Shown: positions 41,031-48,877 of the stretch, one piece after another
Numbering within the stretch: position 1 is the first letter of the stretch
Layout of the letters: every line of letters starts with the position of its first letter
DNA from: an uncultured Veillonellaceae bacterium
Lineage (GTDB): Bacteria; Bacillota; Negativicutes; Veillonellales; Dialisteraceae
DNA: 64,000 nt
Direction of reading: 5' to 3'
NCBI GenBank assembly: GCA_958348245.1
Contig: CATVYJ010000009.1
Span: 1-64,000 of the forward strand
Notes under the pieces: generated by a model
Seen by the model: only the letters and a program-made list of their open reading frames with translations
Databases searched by the model: none
What the model was told of the DNA's origin: nothing
Position numbers and translations under genes: made by a program

Positions 41031-41939
41031 ATGGACACATCGCGGCAACAGAACATGTTCCGCCGGGAGTATCTGGGGAAAGGCATCGCCACCCTGTGCG
41101 GGCTCTTTCTCATCGTATTGACCATCGCCATCGGATGTTTCCTGCTGGGAAAAGGGTCGCTCACCTTCACGCAGTTCGACCATTCCATCACGGAGTTCCT
41201 GTTCTCCGCCGACTGGAAGCCGTCCGATACGGAAGAGGGCGGCGGACAGGTAGGGGCGCTCATCTTCATCGTCGGCTCCATCCTGACCTGCGCGCTCGCG
41301 CTGATCATCTCCGTGCCGTTCAGCCTGTGCACGGCCATCTTCATGACGAAGATTTCTCCCTCCCTCGGCGAGAAAATCATCCGCCCCGCGGTGGAAATCT
41401 TCGTAGGGATTCCTTCGGTCGTCTACGGATGGGTCGGCCTGGTCGTGCTGGTGCCGCTCATCCGCGAAGTGTTCAACGTGCCTCACGGACAGTCGGTGCT
41501 CGCCGCGGGCATCGTGCTGGCGGTCATGATTTATCCCACCATCACCTCCGTCTCGGCGGACGCCATCCGCAGCGTCAATAACAAGTACATCGAAGGGGCG
41601 TACGGCCTCGGCTCCACCCGCTGGCAGATGCTCTACAAGGTGCTGCTCCCCGCGGCGTCCACGGGCATCCTCACCGCTATCGTGCTCGGCCTGGCCCGCG
41701 CCTTCGGCGAAGCCCTCGCGGTGTCCATGGTCATCGGCAAGATGCGCGCGTTCCCGGAAAGCCTGCTTTCCCCGACGAATAACCTCACGTCCGCCATCGC
41801 TTCCGACATGGGCGGCGCGATGGACGGCGGCGAATTCAACTCCGCCCTCTGGTCCATGGCGCTCCTGCTCTTCGTGATTTCCCTGCTCTTCATTCTCATC
41901 ATCCACGCCCTGTCCGGCCGAAAGGAGGAAGCCGCATGA
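41031..41939 (+). CDS. pstC: Phosphate ABC transporter permease PstC
   Basis: A 302-residue inner-membrane protein with six predicted helices. The cytoplasmic EAA loop that contacts PstB is IEGAYGLGSTRWQMLYKVLL (about 185-204). The conserved PAVEIFVGIPSVVYGWVGL and ARAFGEALAVSMVIG segments are present. Its stop overlaps the pstA start by 4 bases (ATGA). AAAGGGGGAT precedes the ATG. Confidence 0.95.
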   Translation: MDTSRQQNMFRREYLGKGIATLCGLFLIVLTIAIGCFLLGKGSLTFTQFDHSITEFLFSADWKPSDTEEGGGQVGALIFIVGSILTCALALIISVPFSLCTAIFMTKISPSLGEKIIRPAVEIFVGIPSVVYGWVGLVVLVPLIREVFNVPHGQSVLAAGIVLAVMIYPTITSVSADAIRSVNNKYIEGAYGLGSTRWQMLYKVLLPAASTGILTAIVLGLARAFGEALAVSMVIGKMRAFPESLLSPTNNLTSAIASDMGGAMDGGEFNSALWSMALLLFVISLLFILIIHALSGRKEEAA

Positions 41940-42865
41940 CGGCAGACATGACAAATTCCAACCGGGACTATCTCCGCAACGTGGACGGCGGGCTCAAGCG
42001 GGCCCACCTCTGCGACGAGATCGCCACCGCGGCCTTCTACATCGTTTCCGGTTTCTTCGTGCTTCTCCTCATCGCCTTCACGCTCTACGTGGTGTGGGGC
42101 GGCGTGAAAGCCATGAACGCGGAGATCTTCTCCTTCTCTGAAGCGGGCATCGGCAATCAGTTCTTCAATACGGTGTATCTGGTCTTCCTGTCCCTTGTGA
42201 TTTCCGTACCGATCGGCATCGCCGCCGGGGTGTACATGGCGGAATATGCGCCGGAAGGCCGCGTGACGAACGCGCTCCGCATCGCCATTGAAACCCTGTC
42301 GTCCCTTCCGTCCATCGTAGTCGGCCTCTTCGGCTACCTGGTATTCATCATCATGGTCCACACCCAGTGGAACCTGTTCTCCGGCGCGCTCGCCGTATCC
42401 ATCCTGTCCCTGCCGCTCATCACCACCACCACGTACGACGCCTTCAAGGCGCTGCCCATCGGTTGGAAGCACGGGAGCCTGGCCCTCGGCGCGACGCACT
42501 GGGAAACTATCTGGCACGTCATGCTCCCCGCATCGGTCGGCCCCATCATGACGGGCATCATCCTCGCCGCGGGCCGCGGATTCGGCGAAGCGGCGGCGCT
42601 GCTCTACACCGCCGGCATGAGCACCGACATCAACTGGAGCGTGTGGGACATCACCTCCCCGGTGTGCCCGCTGAACCCCTTCCGCCCGGGTGAAACCCTG
42701 TCCCTGCAGGTCTGGGCGGCCCGTACGGAAGCGACCTCCGCTTCCGCAGGCGACGTAGCCGCCGCGGCTTCCGCCGTCCTCATGATCATGGTTCTTGTAT
42801 TCAGCATCGGCGCACGCCTCTTGAGCCGCCATTTAGCAAAGAAATCTGAAGGAGAGAAAGCATAA
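41936..42865 (+). CDS. pstA: Phosphate ABC transporter permease PstA
   Basis: A 309-residue partner permease. Key segments are IETLSSLPSIVVGLFGYLVF (about 120-139), the EAA loop GSLALGATHWETIWHVMLP and GRGFGEAAALLYTAG. The protein extends to a last helix at about 275-297. It is coupled to both pstC and pstB, whose ATG overlaps its stop by one base. Confidence 0.95.
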   Translation: MTADMTNSNRDYLRNVDGGLKRAHLCDEIATAAFYIVSGFFVLLLIAFTLYVVWGGVKAMNAEIFSFSEAGIGNQFFNTVYLVFLSLVISVPIGIAAGVYMAEYAPEGRVTNALRIAIETLSSLPSIVVGLFGYLVFIIMVHTQWNLFSGALAVSILSLPLITTTTYDAFKALPIGWKHGSLALGATHWETIWHVMLPASVGPIMTGIILAAGRGFGEAAALLYTAGMSTDINWSVWDITSPVCPLNPFRPGETLSLQVWAARTEATSASAGDVAAAASAVLMIMVLVFSIGARLLSRHLAKKSEGEKA

Positions 42866-43674
42866 TGTACAATGACAGTGTTCTTGGCGCCGTATCCGCC
42901 GCCGCCGACATGCCGATCCGTTCCAACCTGAGCTTCACCTGCAGCCACGTGAACCTCTACTACGGCAGCTTCCAGGCGCTGAAAGACATCAATCTGAAAA
43001 TCGAACGGAATAAAATCACCGCGCTCATCGGACCGTCCGGGTGCGGCAAGTCCACCTTCCTCCGCACGCTGAACCGCATGAACGACCTCGTGCCGGGCTG
43101 CCGCGTGGAAGGGGAAATCATGCTGGACGGCGTGGACGCCTACAAAGACGTAGACCCCATCGTGCTTCGTCGCCATGTGGGCATGGTCTTCCAGCAGCCG
43201 AACCCGTTCCCGAAGAGCATCTATGACAACGTGGCCTACGGCCCGCGCCTCAAAGGCATCACGAAAAAATCCGAACTCGACGAAATCGTGGAGACCAGTC
43301 TCCGCCAGGCGTCCATCTGGGACGAACTGAAAGACCGTCTGAAAAAATCCGCTCTCGGCCTCTCCGGCGGCCAGCAGCAGCGTCTCTGCATCGCCCGCGC
43401 GCTCGCGGTAAATCCGGAAGTGCTCCTCATGGACGAAGCCACCTCCGCCCTCGACCCGATTTCCACGGCGCACATCGAAGACCTCGCGCTCGAACTGAAA
43501 AAGAAATACACGGTCATCATGGTGACGCACAACATGCAGCAGGCAAAGCGCATCGCCGACCGCACCGCCTTCTTCTACCTGGGCGAAATGGTGGAATACG
43601 GCGACACCGAGCAGATTTTCGAACATCCGCAGGAAGACCGGACGAAACGGTACGTATCCGGCAACTTCGGCTGA
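42865..43674 (+). CDS. pstB: Phosphate ABC transporter ATPase PstB
   Basis: A 269-residue ATPase. Walker A is GPSGCGKST (about 56-64), followed by the PstB-specific LRTLNRMNDLVPGCRVEG. The signature is LSGGQQQR and Walker B LLMDEATSALDP. The residue after DE is Ala where PstB usually has Pro, which is probably tolerated. The ending RTKRYVSGNFG is typical. It closes the pst operon, with a terminator after it and no phoU. Confidence 0.96.
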   Translation: MYNDSVLGAVSAAADMPIRSNLSFTCSHVNLYYGSFQALKDINLKIERNKITALIGPSGCGKSTFLRTLNRMNDLVPGCRVEGEIMLDGVDAYKDVDPIVLRRHVGMVFQQPNPFPKSIYDNVAYGPRLKGITKKSELDEIVETSLRQASIWDELKDRLKKSALGLSGGQQQRLCIARALAVNPEVLLMDEATSALDPISTAHIEDLALELKKKYTVIMVTHNMQQAKRIADRTAFFYLGEMVEYGDTEQIFEHPQEDRTKRYVSGNFG

Positions 43675-43724
43675 TACGGATTCGGAAGGACTCCGCGCGG
43701 CCGGGAGGCGCACGACCCGGACGG

Positions 43725-43783
43725 ACAGCTGCCCGCTATGAGCGTACAACGGGGTACGCCGCAGCGGGCGGCTGTTTTCTTTA
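43725..43783 (+). terminator. Terminator of the pst operon
   Basis: ACAGCTGCCCGCT / AGCGGGCGGCTGT (43725-43737/43763-43775) forms a 13-base stem with G-U pairs and an inner GCGTAC/GTACGC hairpin. TTTTCTTT follows. Confidence 0.88.
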
Positions 43784-43827
43784 CCTCCTTCAATCTGAGA
43801 AACAGATGAAATGAGTGTAAATCCGAT

Positions 43828-43856
43828 TTGACAAAAGACCATCCTTCATATATAGT
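43828..43856 (+). promoter_or_regulatory. Promoter of phoP-phoR
   Basis: TTGACA (43828-43833), a 17-base spacer and TATAGT (43851-43856). Confidence 0.9.
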
Positions 43857-43897
43857 AGATTATCCGACAGCCCCCGGCGGGGCGGAAGGGAGAGAAT

Positions 43898-44581
43898 ATG
43901 CCGCTCATTTACTGTGTGGAAGACGACGAGAATATCCGCGAACTGGTGAGCTACGCCATGCGCGGACAGGGATACAACGTGATCGGCTTCGGTTCCGCGG
44001 ACGAACTGCGCCGCGTGATGGACCACAATAAACCCGATCTGATCCTGCTGGACATCATGCTGCCCGGCAAGGACGGCCTCACCATCCTGAAAGAGCTCCG
44101 GGAAAATCCGGAAGACAAGGACATTCCCGTCATCATGATGACCGCCAAGACCAGCGAATTTGACATCGTGCGCGGGCTCGACCTCGGCGCGGACGACTAC
44201 GTGACCAAGCCCTTCGGCATCATGGAGCTCCTCTCGCGCATCCGGTCCGTCATGCGCCGGAGCCAGCGCGGGACTGACCGCGACTCGTCCACCCTGTCCT
44301 TCGGGAGCATCACCGTGGACTGCCGCCAGCACATCGTCACCGAGAACGGGCGGGAAGTGCAGCTCACCCTGAAAGAATATGAGCTGCTCTGCTACATGAT
44401 TCTCAATAAGGGCATCGTCCTCTCCCGGGACCAGATCATGCAGGCCGTGTGGGGCTCCCCCTTCGAAATGGAGAGCCGCACCATCGACATGCACATCATG
44501 AGCCTTCGGCAGAAACTGGGCAGCGCGGGCTCACTCATCCGCACCGTCCGCGGGGTGGGATACCGCCTCGGCGAAAAATAA
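43898..44581 (+). CDS. phoP: PhoP/PhoB-type response regulator
   Basis: A 227-residue OmpR-family regulator. The receiver domain (1-115) has the acidic pair D9-D10, the phosphoacceptor D52 in LLDIMLPG, T81 and K103. The C-terminal winged helix has LTLKEYELLCYMILNKG and the ending LIRTVRGVGYRLGEK. The position after pstSCAB and before a PhoR-like kinase identifies it as the phosphate regulator. GGAAGGGAGA precedes the ATG. The kinase gene starts 33 bases downstream. Confidence 0.9.
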   Translation: MPLIYCVEDDENIRELVSYAMRGQGYNVIGFGSADELRRVMDHNKPDLILLDIMLPGKDGLTILKELRENPEDKDIPVIMMTAKTSEFDIVRGLDLGADDYVTKPFGIMELLSRIRSVMRRSQRGTDRDSSTLSFGSITVDCRQHIVTENGREVQLTLKEYELLCYMILNKGIVLSRDQIMQAVWGSPFEMESRTIDMHIMSLRQKLGSAGSLIRTVRGVGYRLGEK

Positions 44582-44614
44582 ATTCTGGAAATAAAGGAGA
44601 CGTGAACACACAGA

Positions 44615-46558
44615 ATGAGAGCACAGATTCACAAAAGCCTCCTCCTCACGGGCATCCTCTCCGTCTTCGTGACGTTCCTCGTCGCGGGCATCCTCTACTA
44701 TCAGGGTATTCAGACCCGGGCTCTCCATGAAATCAGCCACCTCACGGAAATCGCCGCGGACGGTCTCACCGGCGACCGCGAGCGGGATACGGCCTTTCTC
44801 GAGACCATCCGCAGCAAGAGCCAGCGGGAAATGCACGTCACCTGGTTCGACGCGGACGGGCGCGTGATCTACGCGTCCCATCCCGACGCAGACGGCGGCG
44901 CGGACGAGCCGGAGATCCGTCAGGCGGCGGAGACCGGCGAAGGCAGCGCCGTGCGCAAGCCGCCCCAGGGCGAGCCCATGAGCTACTCCGCGCAGAAAGC
45001 CGCCGACGGGAGCATCCTCCGCATCGCCGTGCCCCGCGCCGCGCCTGCGGGCATCCTCACGCCCCTCCTGCCGGAAATCCTCGTCTTCTTCGGCGTCTTC
45101 GCCGTGGGGTGCTTCGCCGCCTCCATGAAAGAGACGGAGTACGTGCTCCGGCCCCTGCGCCAGCTCGAAGGACTCGTGACGGACATCATGGAAGGCGCGC
45201 CGGAGCGGCCTATCCCCGGCGGATACAAGGAACTCCTCCCGCTGGTGAATAAAGTGCGCGAGCAGAAGAAGGAAATCCAGAACTACACGGAAGACCTGGA
45301 AGAAGAGCGGAACACCGTGCGCACCATCATCGACACCATCTCCGACGGCATCCTCCTGCTGAACGAGCGCCGGGAAGTCATCGACTACAACCGTACGGCC
45401 AAGCGCATCTTCCAGAGCAGCGACGACATGCGCTTCCGCAAGGTGGCCGCCCTCTACCACGACGAAGACTGGCTCCGCGCCATCAGCCTCGCTTTCGAGA
45501 AGAACGAAGCGGAGCAGAACCGGTACACCATGACGCTGAACGGCCGCCCCTACCGGGCGTGCATGGCCCGCATCGAACTCTCCGACGAATCCACGGGGCT
45601 CCTCATCGTGCTCCACGACCTCACCGCGAGCTACGCCGCGGAGAAGATGCGCCGCGAATTTTCCGCCAACGTCTCCCACGAGCTGAAGACGCCGCTCACT
45701 TCCATCAGCGGTTTCGCGGAAATGATCGCCAACGGCATGTACCAGAACGACGCCGACGTGAAGCTCTTCGGCAGCCGCATTTTTGAAGAATCCCGGCGGA
45801 TGATGGCCCTCATCGAGACCATCATGCACCTCTCGAAAATCGAAGAAAACCAGACCACCATCACCTGGAAGCCCGTGGACATGGCCGGCGCGGCCCGCTA
45901 CGCCGCGGAGCTCATCGGGCCGCAGGCCGTGGCAAAGCACGTGGCCATCCACGTGGACGCAGACCCGCTCTACGTGTACGGCAACCCGGCTCTCCTTTCC
46001 GAGCTCGTCATGAACTGCGTGGACAACGCTGTGAAGTACAACCGCGAAGGGGGAGAAGTGACCGTCTCCGTCCATCCTGAAGGGGAGGACAAGGTGCGCC
46101 TCGCCATCTCCGACACAGGCATCGGCATTCCGAAAGACAAGCAGGACCGTGTCTTCGAGCGCTTCTATCGCGTGGATGAAAGCCGCAACAAATCCACCGG
46201 CGGCAGCGGCCTCGGCCTCGCCATCTGCAAACACATCGTCACCCAGCACAAGGGCACCATCCAGGTCTCCAGCGTGGAAGGGCAGGGCACCACCATCGAA
46301 GTCCTCCTGCCCCGCATGAGCGACGCGGACGTGGAAATCGAAGAAGCCGCGGCGAGCACCGCCCAGATCGAAGCGGCGAAAGCCGAGTCCGGCCAGCTCG
46401 ACGCGGAGCCCGCACAGGAAGCGGCCGCCCATCCGGCGAAGGCGAAAAAGGACAAGAAAGACAAAAAATCCCAGAAAGACGATAAGGGCAAAAAGAACCA
46501 GAAAGACGACAAGAAAGACAAGAAGGGCCAGAAGGACGACAAAGGCAAAAAGAAATAA
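44615..46558 (+). CDS. phoR: PhoR-like sensor histidine kinase with lysine-rich tail
   Basis: A 647-residue kinase. The N-terminal helix (about 8-28), an extracytoplasmic domain, a second helix (about 150-172) and a HAMP-like linker lead to a PAS domain (about 235-345). HisKA carries His355 in VSHELKTPLTSISGF, and the ATPase domain has MNCVDNAVKYNREGG, DTGIGIPKDKQDRVFERFYR and GGSGLGLAICKHIV. After the kinase core comes an extra tail of about 75 residues: an Ala/Glu-rich stretch, then repeated KKDKKDKK / QKDDKGKK units to the end. The tail is unusual for PhoR. AAAGGAGACG precedes the start. Confidence 0.9.
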   Translation: MRAQIHKSLLLTGILSVFVTFLVAGILYYQGIQTRALHEISHLTEIAADGLTGDRERDTAFLETIRSKSQREMHVTWFDADGRVIYASHPDADGGADEPEIRQAAETGEGSAVRKPPQGEPMSYSAQKAADGSILRIAVPRAAPAGILTPLLPEILVFFGVFAVGCFAASMKETEYVLRPLRQLEGLVTDIMEGAPERPIPGGYKELLPLVNKVREQKKEIQNYTEDLEEERNTVRTIIDTISDGILLLNERREVIDYNRTAKRIFQSSDDMRFRKVAALYHDEDWLRAISLAFEKNEAEQNRYTMTLNGRPYRACMARIELSDESTGLLIVLHDLTASYAAEKMRREFSANVSHELKTPLTSISGFAEMIANGMYQNDADVKLFGSRIFEESRRMMALIETIMHLSKIEENQTTITWKPVDMAGAARYAAELIGPQAVAKHVAIHVDADPLYVYGNPALLSELVMNCVDNAVKYNREGGEVTVSVHPEGEDKVRLAISDTGIGIPKDKQDRVFERFYRVDESRNKSTGGSGLGLAICKHIVTQHKGTIQVSSVEGQGTTIEVLLPRMSDADVEIEEAAASTAQIEAAKAESGQLDAEPAQEAAAHPAKAKKDKKDKKSQKDDKGKKNQKDDKKDKKGQKDDKGKKK

Positions 46559-46649
46559 CCCGCAAAAAAGCGGACCGCAGGGAACAGCCCGAAGCGGTCC
46601 GCTTGTGGCGTGCGCGGAAAACGCGGGAAGTGAGAAATCCAGCGCACAG

Positions 46650-46679
46650 AAAAAGACGGGGAATGCCCCGCCTTTTTTG
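46650..46679. terminator. Bidirectional terminator between phoR and the SDR gene
   Basis: GACGGGG-AATG-CCCCGCC (46655-46672) flanked by an A-tract and six T. A second hairpin AAGCGGACCGC / GCGGTCCGCTT (46568-46604), with A on its left only, could serve the minus strand. Confidence 0.85.
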
Positions 46680-46693
46680 CTGTGCATGAACCG

Positions 46694-47464
46694 TCAGAGG
46701 AACGCGCCGTTGCACACCTGCAGCACCTGCCCCTTCACGTGGCGGCCCATTTTGCTCGCCAGGTACAGGCAGGCGTACGCCTGATCGATGGGGTCGCACT
46801 CCGGCCCCGGGAAATACACAAAATGGCCGCTGTATTTCAGCATCTCCGCGCCGCCGGGCTGCTCGCCCGCGCGGTTCGCCAGATGGGCGGGCGTCACCGT
46901 CGCGCCCGGAGCCACCGCGTTGCACCGGATATTCGTGTCGATGAGGCGCATGGCCACATTCTTCGTGAGCGTATTCAGCGCGCCCTTCGTGGCGGTGTAC
47001 GTGGCCCCGCAGAAAGGCCGCGTGCCGTTCACCGAGGAAATATTGATGATGCACCCGTCGTTCTTCGGGAGGAAAATTTTCAGCGCCTCCCGGATGTAGC
47101 GCATGGGGCCGATGAAATTGATGTCCGTCACGTAGTGCGCCCAGTTGTCGTCCGTCTCGTCGATGAGCTTCTGCTCGCCGATGCCCGCGTTGTTGATGAG
47201 GATATCCAGCGTGCCGTACTCCTTGAGCGTCGCTTCGAAGACTCGCTTCGTATCCTCCGGCGAGCGCACGTCCGCCGCGACGCCGATGGCCCGGCCGCCC
47301 TTTTCGCGGATGGCTTTCACCACCTCGTCCAGCTTTTCTGCGCCGCGCGCCACGAGCGTCAGCGCCGCGCCCTCCCCGGCGAAAAGCTCCGCCATCGTCC
47401 GGCCCATGCCGTAGCTCGCGCCGGTGATGATGGCGATTTTCCCTTTCAGCATTTCTTTTTCCAT
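46694..47464 (-). CDS. Short-chain dehydrogenase/reductase
   Basis: A 256-residue classical SDR. The cofactor motif is TGASYGMG (about 15-22), followed by VAADVRSPED, NNAGIG and the active-site ISSVNGTRPFCGATYTATKG with Ser, Tyr and Lys in the expected order. VAPGATVTP follows. The fold is complete; substrate and NAD/NADP preference are unknown. GAAAGGAGACGG precedes the start. It is transcribed divergently from the thioesterase gene and ends at a shared terminator with phoR. Confidence 0.9.
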   Translation of the reverse strand: MEKEMLKGKIAIITGASYGMGRTMAELFAGEGAALTLVARGAEKLDEVVKAIREKGGRAIGVAADVRSPEDTKRVFEATLKEYGTLDILINNAGIGEQKLIDETDDNWAHYVTDINFIGPMRYIREALKIFLPKNDGCIINISSVNGTRPFCGATYTATKGALNTLTKNVAMRLIDTNIRCNAVAPGATVTPAHLANRAGEQPGGAEMLKYSGHFVYFPGPECDPIDQAYACLYLASKMGRHVKGQVLQVCNGAFL

Positions 47465-47582
47465 ACTCCGTCTCCTTTCGTGACCATCTGCTGTCTCTGG
47501 CTGTCCTTACGGTATCACGGAGGCGGGGAGGCGCGCCAATGCCCGTTTGCTGGGGCCGCCCATGTCCGGGGGCTATACCACA

Positions 47583-47611
47583 TTGCGCTCCGCTGCGCCC
47601 TCCGATACAAT
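47583..47611 (+). promoter_or_regulatory. Promoter of the thioesterase gene
   Basis: TTGCGC (47583-47588), a 17-base spacer and TACAAT (47606-47611). Confidence 0.7.
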
Positions 47612-47640
47612 AAGAAAAGAATGCAGAAAGGAGACCTGCC

Positions 47641-48126
47641 ATGACCCTTGACGAAGTACTCGCCCGGATGGAGCGGGGAGAGGCGGCCGCCGTGCCGCCC
47701 GCGCTCATGCCCGCCTACATCCGCTGGCTCTACACCACGCACCGCTGCCTCCACACCCTCTTCCGCGTCCGTGTGGACAGCGTGCGCCGCGGAGACATCG
47801 TGCTCTCCTTCCCCGTCTCCGCGGACTACACCAATTCCGGCGGCTTCCTCTACGGCGGCATCCTCGCCGCCATGGCGGACGCCATTTCCCTCGGCCTCAT
47901 CGCCGGCGTGGGAAAATCCGCCGTTACCACGAATCTCTCCATGAATTTTGTGAAAGCCCATCCCGCCTCGGGGCGCGTCACTCTCCACGGATCGGTCCGC
48001 CACAACGGGGGCCGCCTCCTCACGCTCCGCGGGGAGATTCTCGGGGAAGCGGGGGAACTCCTCGGCGACATGGACATCGCCATGACCGTCGTGGGGCGGC
48101 TGCCCGAAGTGCCGGAGGACTGGTGA
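47641..48126 (+). CDS. PaaI-like hotdog thioesterase
   Basis: A 161-residue hotdog-fold protein. DYTNSGGFLYGGILAAMADA (about 61-80) is the HGG-type active-site helix of PaaI thioesterases, here with Tyr-Gly-Gly in place of His-Gly-Gly. The strands TTNLSMNFVKAH and RVTLHGSVRHNG follow. Likely hydrolyses acyl-CoA, with unknown specificity. AAAGGAGACCTGCC precedes the ATG. It overlaps the following small membrane-protein gene. Confidence 0.8.
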   Translation: MTLDEVLARMERGEAAAVPPALMPAYIRWLYTTHRCLHTLFRVRVDSVRRGDIVLSFPVSADYTNSGGFLYGGILAAMADAISLGLIAGVGKSAVTTNLSMNFVKAHPASGRVTLHGSVRHNGGRLLTLRGEILGEAGELLGDMDIAMTVVGRLPEVPEDW

Positions 48127-48635
48127 TGAAGAAATGGCTGCTCTGGGCCGCGGCGGCCCTCTGTATGATCGGCGCGGGGCTTCTCGTCTGGGGCGCGCGG
48201 GATTTCTCCGCCGTACGCCCCGCCTCCGCCTACGAAGACGCGGGCGTGCAGACCTTCTATCCCCGCCGGGCCGAGCCTGTCGCGCGGGAAAATACGGGCG
48301 GCACCGTGCGCAGCCGCCGCCTCCATCCCTCGAAAACCGTCTGGACCGTAGTGTACCGCACCGCCGACCGGCGCTGGTCCTGGCGGCGGGACATGCCCGG
48401 CGAGACCGCCGCCAGAGAGGCCGTGGAAAGCGGCGTACCGGAAGAACGCCGCGTCCTCGCCGTGCGGGGCGAAAAGACCCGCGTCATCGCCCTGCCCGGC
48501 GAGACGCCGGAAGTCTACGTGAGCCGCGCCCGCGAAAGCGCCCTCTACCGCATGGAAGGCGGCGCGGCGGCCCTCCTCTTCGGCGCGGGATGCCTCCTCC
48601 GGCAGCGGAAGAAAAAATCCTTTACACACCGTTGA
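48126..48635 (+). CDS. Small membrane protein of unknown function
   Basis: A 169-residue protein with an N-terminal helix (about 4-23), a soluble extracytoplasmic middle of about 120 residues rich in Arg and Glu, and a second helix near residues 147-160 followed by a very basic end. I do not recognise a family; the layout resembles DUF3592-type two-helix proteins, but this is only a resemblance. The ATG shares one base with the stop of the thioesterase (GTG at 48123 is an alternative), so the two are coupled. Confidence 0.6.
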   Translation: MKKWLLWAAAALCMIGAGLLVWGARDFSAVRPASAYEDAGVQTFYPRRAEPVARENTGGTVRSRRLHPSKTVWTVVYRTADRRWSWRRDMPGETAAREAVESGVPEERRVLAVRGEKTRVIALPGETPEVYVSRARESALYRMEGGAAALLFGAGCLLRQRKKKSFTHR

Positions 48636-48660
48636 CGAAACGCGCCGCCTCTGCTATAAT
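48632..48660 (+). promoter_or_regulatory. Promoter of tRNA-Val
   Basis: TTGACG (48632-48637), a 17-base spacer and TATAAT (48655-48660). It overlaps the stop of the upstream gene. Confidence 0.92.
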
Positions 48661-48677
48661 AACCTACGTCATCACAT

Positions 48678-48754
48678 GGGGTTATAGCTCAGCTGGTTAG
48701 AGCGCTTCGTTGACATCGAAGAGGTCTTGTGTTCGAATCACAATAGTCCCACCA
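48678..48754 (+). tRNA. tRNA-Val (anticodon GAC)
   Basis: A 77-base tRNA with an encoded CCA end. The acceptor stem is GGGGTTA/TAGTCCC with two G-U pairs. The D-arm is GCTC..GAGC. The anticodon stem CTTCG/CGAAG encloses the loop TTGACAT with GAC, which reads valine GUC/GUU codons. The T-arm is TTGTG-TTCGAAT-CACAA. It is a single tRNA with its own promoter and terminator. Confidence 0.96.
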
Positions 48755-48760
48755 GACGGA

Positions 48761-48790
48761 AAGCATCTCGGAAGAGGTGCTTTTTCTTTT
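48761..48790 (+). terminator. Terminator of tRNA-Val
   Basis: AAGCATCT (48761-48768) pairs with AGGTGCTT (48775-48782), followed by TTTCTTTT. Confidence 0.85.
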
Positions 48791-48877
48791 GGATGCACCG
48801 CCCGCCGTTCGTTGAAGAAAGCGGGGCAATCGTTTATGATAGGTAGGATAAAGACCGCAGGGAGGTGAAAGGCAGGC

